NCBI GenBank assembly: GCA_964537555.1 | Contig: CAZIAD010000087.1 | Span: forward strand, 1-8,106 | DNA: 8,106 nt | Origin: CAYRWR01 sp964537555 | GTDB taxonomy: Bacteria; Spirochaetota; Brevinematia; Brevinematales; CAYRWR01 | Direction of reading: 5' to 3' | In this document: positions 5,758 through 8,106 of the stretch, piece after piece | Layout of the letters: each line of letters starts with the position of its first letter | Numbering within the stretch: position 1 is the stretch's first letter | Notes under the pieces: generated by a model | The model's database searches: none | Told to the model about the DNA's origin: nothing | The model's input: only the letters and a program-made list of their open reading frames with translations | Position numbers and translations under genes: made by a program

Positions 5758-6498
5758 ATGGAAGTCATATTAGAAATACAACGTTTTCATCCTGAAAAAG
5801 ATAAACAGGCCCGTACGGAAAGATACCCTCTGAAGGTGACCAAAACGGACCGGGTCCTGGATGCTCTTATGAATATTTACCGAAATATCGATGGGAGCCT
5901 GGGTTTCCGGAAGAGCTGTGCTCATGGGGTATGCGGTAGTGATGCTATGATCATAAACGGTAAGGAGCGCCTGGCCTGTAAGACACTCATTCAGGATGTG
6001 GCTCAAAAGGACCAGGATGTCATCACTATAAAACCGCTCAATCACCTCCCGGTACAAAAAGACCTCATGGTGGATCAGAGCGAATTTCTGGCTAAGTTCC
6101 GCTCGGTCCGGCCCTATTTTGTTCCTAAAGAAGCTATCAAAGAAAAAGAATACTATCAGAGTCAGAAAGACAGGCTGGAATTTGATGATGCCACCAAGTG
6201 TATAAACTGCGGGGCCTGTTATTCGGCCTGTCCGGTCCTGGACACTAATCCGGACTTTCTGGGCCCGGCAGCCCTGGTCCAGGCGGCCCGCTTTGTGTTT
6301 GACAGCCGGGAAAAGGGACTGGAAGAGCGGATCGATATCCTGGATCAGCCTAACGGGGTGTGGTCCTGTGACAATCACTTTGCCTGTACCAAGGTATGCC
6401 CCCGGGATATTAAGATCACCAAGCTCATTAATCTGACTAAGAACAAGATCAAAAAATACCGGGAAGAACGGGGCCAGTCTATACATGATAAGGGGTAG
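5758..6498 (+). CDS. sdhB: Succinate dehydrogenase/fumarate reductase iron-sulfur subunit
   Basis: A 246-residue electron-transfer subunit linking the SdhA flavin to quinone through three Fe-S clusters. The N-terminal ferredoxin-like domain holds the [2Fe-2S] ligands Cys54, Cys59, Asp62 and Cys74; the Asp is shared with E. coli SdhB. The C-terminal domain has the [4Fe-4S] ligands Cys148, Cys151, Cys154 and Cys214 and the [3Fe-4S] ligands Cys158, Cys204 and Cys210. All ligands are present, so it should be functional. By alignment by eye, the positions of E. coli Trp164 and His207, which line the ubiquinone pocket, are here Thr163 and Asp205, so the quinone site differs. AGGAG (5748-5752) lies 5 bases upstream of the ATG, 11 bases after sdhA. 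No membrane-anchor gene follows; sucC starts 5 bases past the stop. Confidence 0.95.
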   Translation: MEVILEIQRFHPEKDKQARTERYPLKVTKTDRVLDALMNIYRNIDGSLGFRKSCAHGVCGSDAMIINGKERLACKTLIQDVAQKDQDVITIKPLNHLPVQKDLMVDQSEFLAKFRSVRPYFVPKEAIKEKEYYQSQKDRLEFDDATKCINCGACYSACPVLDTNPDFLGPAALVQAARFVFDSREKGLEERIDILDQPNGVWSCDNHFACTKVCPRDIKITKLINLTKNKIKKYREERGQSIHDKG

Positions 6499-6503
6499 CT
6501 AAT

Positions 6504-7643
6504 ATGAAGATTCATGAATACCAGGGAAAAGAGCTGTTTCAGGCTTATGATATCCCCGTATTTGAGCATAAGATCATTACTTCAGCTGCAGAAGCAGAGT
6601 CGGCCGCTGCAGCATTTCCGGGAAAGACCGTGTTCAAAGCTCAGGTACTGGTAGGAGGCCGGGGTAAAGCCGGTGGGGTCAAGCTCGCAGACAGCCCTGC
6701 TCAGGCCGGAGCCATTGCAGAGCAGATATTCTCACTCACTATCAAAGGCCTGCCTGTACAAAAAATCATGGTCACGCCCGCCTCAGTGATAGAAAAAGAA
6801 TATTACCTGGGCCTGGTCCTGGACCGCAGCTCCAAGTCTGTAGTAGTCATGATCAGTAAGGCCGGGGGAGTGGATATTGAAGACCTCGCTGTGAATAAAC
6901 CTGAAGAGATAATAAAATTCTCCTTATTTCCCCATAAGGGGATAGATCAGAAAGATCTGGACAGCCATCTGAAAAAAGTATTTGATGACCCGGAATTATT
7001 CAGTCAGGCTAAACATACGCTCCTTAAGCTGTATCAGCTGTTTCAGGAAAAGGACTGCTCCCTGGTGGAGATAAACCCCTATGCCCTGGTGCAGGGGAGA
7101 AAGCTGGCTGCTCTGGATGCCAAGATCAATTTTGATGACAATGCCCCGTATAAGCACCCGGACATACAGGCCCTGAAAAACCCTGAAGAGGAAAGTGCGG
7201 ATGAGGTGGAGGCTAAAAAATGGGGCCTGAGCTTTGTCAGCATGGATGGGGATATAGGCTGTATAGTGAACGGGGCCGGCCTGGCTATGGCCACTATGGA
7301 CCTCATTAAGCTGGCCGGGGGAGATCCGGCAAACTTTCTGGATGTGGGAGGCAGCTCCAATCCCAATAAGGTCCTCAATGCCCTCAGGATCATCACGGGT
7401 AATCCCAGGGTAAAAGCCATACTTATCAATATTTTCGGAGGGATCACTCGCTGTGATGATATTGCCAAAGGTATTATTCTGGCCATGGATCAGATCGATA
7501 TAGAGCTCCCTCTGGTCATACGCCTCATAGGTACAAATGATAATGAAGGCAGGAAGATCCTGACTGATGCCGGGATAAAAGTAATGTCTGATCTGGGCTC
7601 TGCAGTAGAACAGGTGGTGGCACTGAGTAAGGGAAAGGGATAA
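6504..7643 (+). CDS. sucC: Succinyl-CoA synthetase (ADP/GDP-forming) beta subunit
   Basis: A 379-residue beta subunit (E. coli 388) of the enzyme that interconverts succinyl-CoA + NDP + phosphate and succinate + NTP + CoA. Residues 1 to about 230 are an ATP-grasp domain: MKIHEYQGKELF at the N-terminus, Lys45, the nucleotide loop GGRGKAGG (51-58) and the metal site EINP (189-192, Asn191) with Asp205. The C-terminal flavodoxin-like domain carries NGAGLAM (256-262), FLDVGG (278-283) and NIFGGITRCDDIAKGI (309-324), the region facing the alpha-subunit active site. Nucleotide preference (ADP or GDP) is not clear from motifs. The AAGGGG at 6490-6495, within the end of sdhB, is 8 bases from the ATG and is the only candidate Shine-Dalgarno, so translation is probably coupled to sdhB. 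The gene is intact. Confidence 0.95.
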   Translation: MKIHEYQGKELFQAYDIPVFEHKIITSAAEAESAAAAFPGKTVFKAQVLVGGRGKAGGVKLADSPAQAGAIAEQIFSLTIKGLPVQKIMVTPASVIEKEYYLGLVLDRSSKSVVVMISKAGGVDIEDLAVNKPEEIIKFSLFPHKGIDQKDLDSHLKKVFDDPELFSQAKHTLLKLYQLFQEKDCSLVEINPYALVQGRKLAALDAKINFDDNAPYKHPDIQALKNPEEESADEVEAKKWGLSFVSMDGDIGCIVNGAGLAMATMDLIKLAGGDPANFLDVGGSSNPNKVLNALRIITGNPRVKAILINIFGGITRCDDIAKGIILAMDQIDIELPLVIRLIGTNDNEGRKILTDAGIKVMSDLGSAVEQVVALSKGKG

Positions 7644-7647
7644 TAGC

Positions 7648-8106
7648 ATGAGTATATTAATAGATGAAAATACCCAGGTAGTAGTACAGGGCATCACCGG
7701 TAGAGACGGGTCCTTCCATGCCCGTACCATGGCTGCAGACGGCACACTCATAGTAGCTGGAGTCACCCCGGGAAAGGGGGGACAGGAAGTCGATGGAATA
7801 CCGGTATATAATAGTATAAAAGATACCCAAAAGGATCTCAGGGTAGATGCCAGTGTGATATTTGTCCCGGCACCCTATGCCTATGCTGCAGTAAAAGAAG
7901 CCGCCGAAGCTGGCGTCGCTCTTATCGTGTGTATCACAGAGGGAGTCCCGGTGCTGGAAATGCTGGAGCTCTACCACATGGTAAAAGCCAACGGCCAGCG
8001 CCTCATCGGGCCTAACTGTCCCGGACTGATCTCTCCCGGAAAGTCCAAGATCGGAATCATGCCGGCTAAGATCCACAAGCCCGGAAAGATCGGGGTGATA
8101 TCCCGG
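7648..8106 (+). CDS. sucD: Succinyl-CoA synthetase alpha subunit, C-terminus off the right edge
   Basis: 153 residues of the alpha subunit, which binds CoA and carries the phosphohistidine. Visible are the N-terminal CoA-binding Rossmann-like domain with QGITGRDG (14-21), GVTPGKGG (38-45), VPAPYAYAAVKEAAEAGV (73-90), ITEGVP (96-101), and GPNCPG (121-126) including the conserved Cys124. The frame is open to the last base, ending at VISR, where E. coli continues SGTLTYE. The phosphorylated His and the second half (about 140 residues) are outside the window. AAGGGA (7635-7640) in the end of sucC is 7 bases from the ATG, and only 4 bases separate the genes. It pairs with SucC to form the enzyme. 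Confidence 0.95.
   Translation, partial: MSILIDENTQVVVQGITGRDGSFHARTMAADGTLIVAGVTPGKGGQEVDGIPVYNSIKDTQKDLRVDASVIFVPAPYAYAAVKEAAEAGVALIVCITEGVPVLEMLELYHMVKANGQRLIGPNCPGLISPGKSKIGIMPAKIHKPGKIGVISR

Noticed and set aside
5770..6486. 238-codon minus-strand open frame opposite sdhB
   Set aside because: Codon-aligned shadow of a gene with all its Fe-S ligands intact; no ribosome site or domain of its own.

Overview
The window is ordinary-looking bacterial chromosome, with Shine-Dalgarno-led genes, short intergenic gaps and consensus-like -35/-10 promoters. It has two divergent halves. The left half (1-3688) is read entirely on the minus strand. From its upstream end it carries a 12-TM-class ion-transporter-superfamily permease (ArsB/CitMHS/NhaD-like), a single-pass membrane protein with a C-terminal LysM domain, a secreted protein of an uncharacterised family that looks like a TIM barrel, and a lipoprotein cut off by the left edge. 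The right half (4019-8106) is read on the plus strand. It is a tight energy-metabolism operon of sdhA, sdhB, sucC and sucD, with sucD cut off by the right edge.

The taxon cannot be fixed from the sequence. The lipoprotein with an LSAC lipobox and the LysM protein suggest an envelope like that of a diderm, but do not prove one. The sdh/suc proteins fit a bacterium with a complete or partial TCA cycle, run either oxidatively or reductively. Gaps in the operon are 11, 5 and 4 bases, so the four genes are almost certainly co-transcribed. The complex oxidises succinate (or reduces fumarate), and SucCD interconverts succinyl-CoA and succinate with substrate-level phosphorylation, so the operon encodes two consecutive TCA steps. 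No gene for a membrane anchor (SdhC/D/E) lies in the window. SdhB also lacks the two residues that in E. coli contact ubiquinone.

The 330-base divergent region (3689-4018) has no gene. It contains an extended -10 promoter for sdhA, a 17-base near-palindrome centred about 66 bases upstream of the predicted sdhA start site, repeated ATTCTC motifs, a possible divergent promoter for the permease, and a stem-loop that would sit directly against the permease start codon, which lacks a Shine-Dalgarno sequence. Two of the minus-strand genes have good promoters in short gaps, each beside or overlapping a stem-loop.

No defence island, mobile element, CRISPR array, tRNA or rRNA is visible. The more novel material is the two uncharacterised envelope proteins, the anchor-less Sdh with its altered quinone pocket, and the structured permease leader. 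None of these is evidence of a wholly new system.
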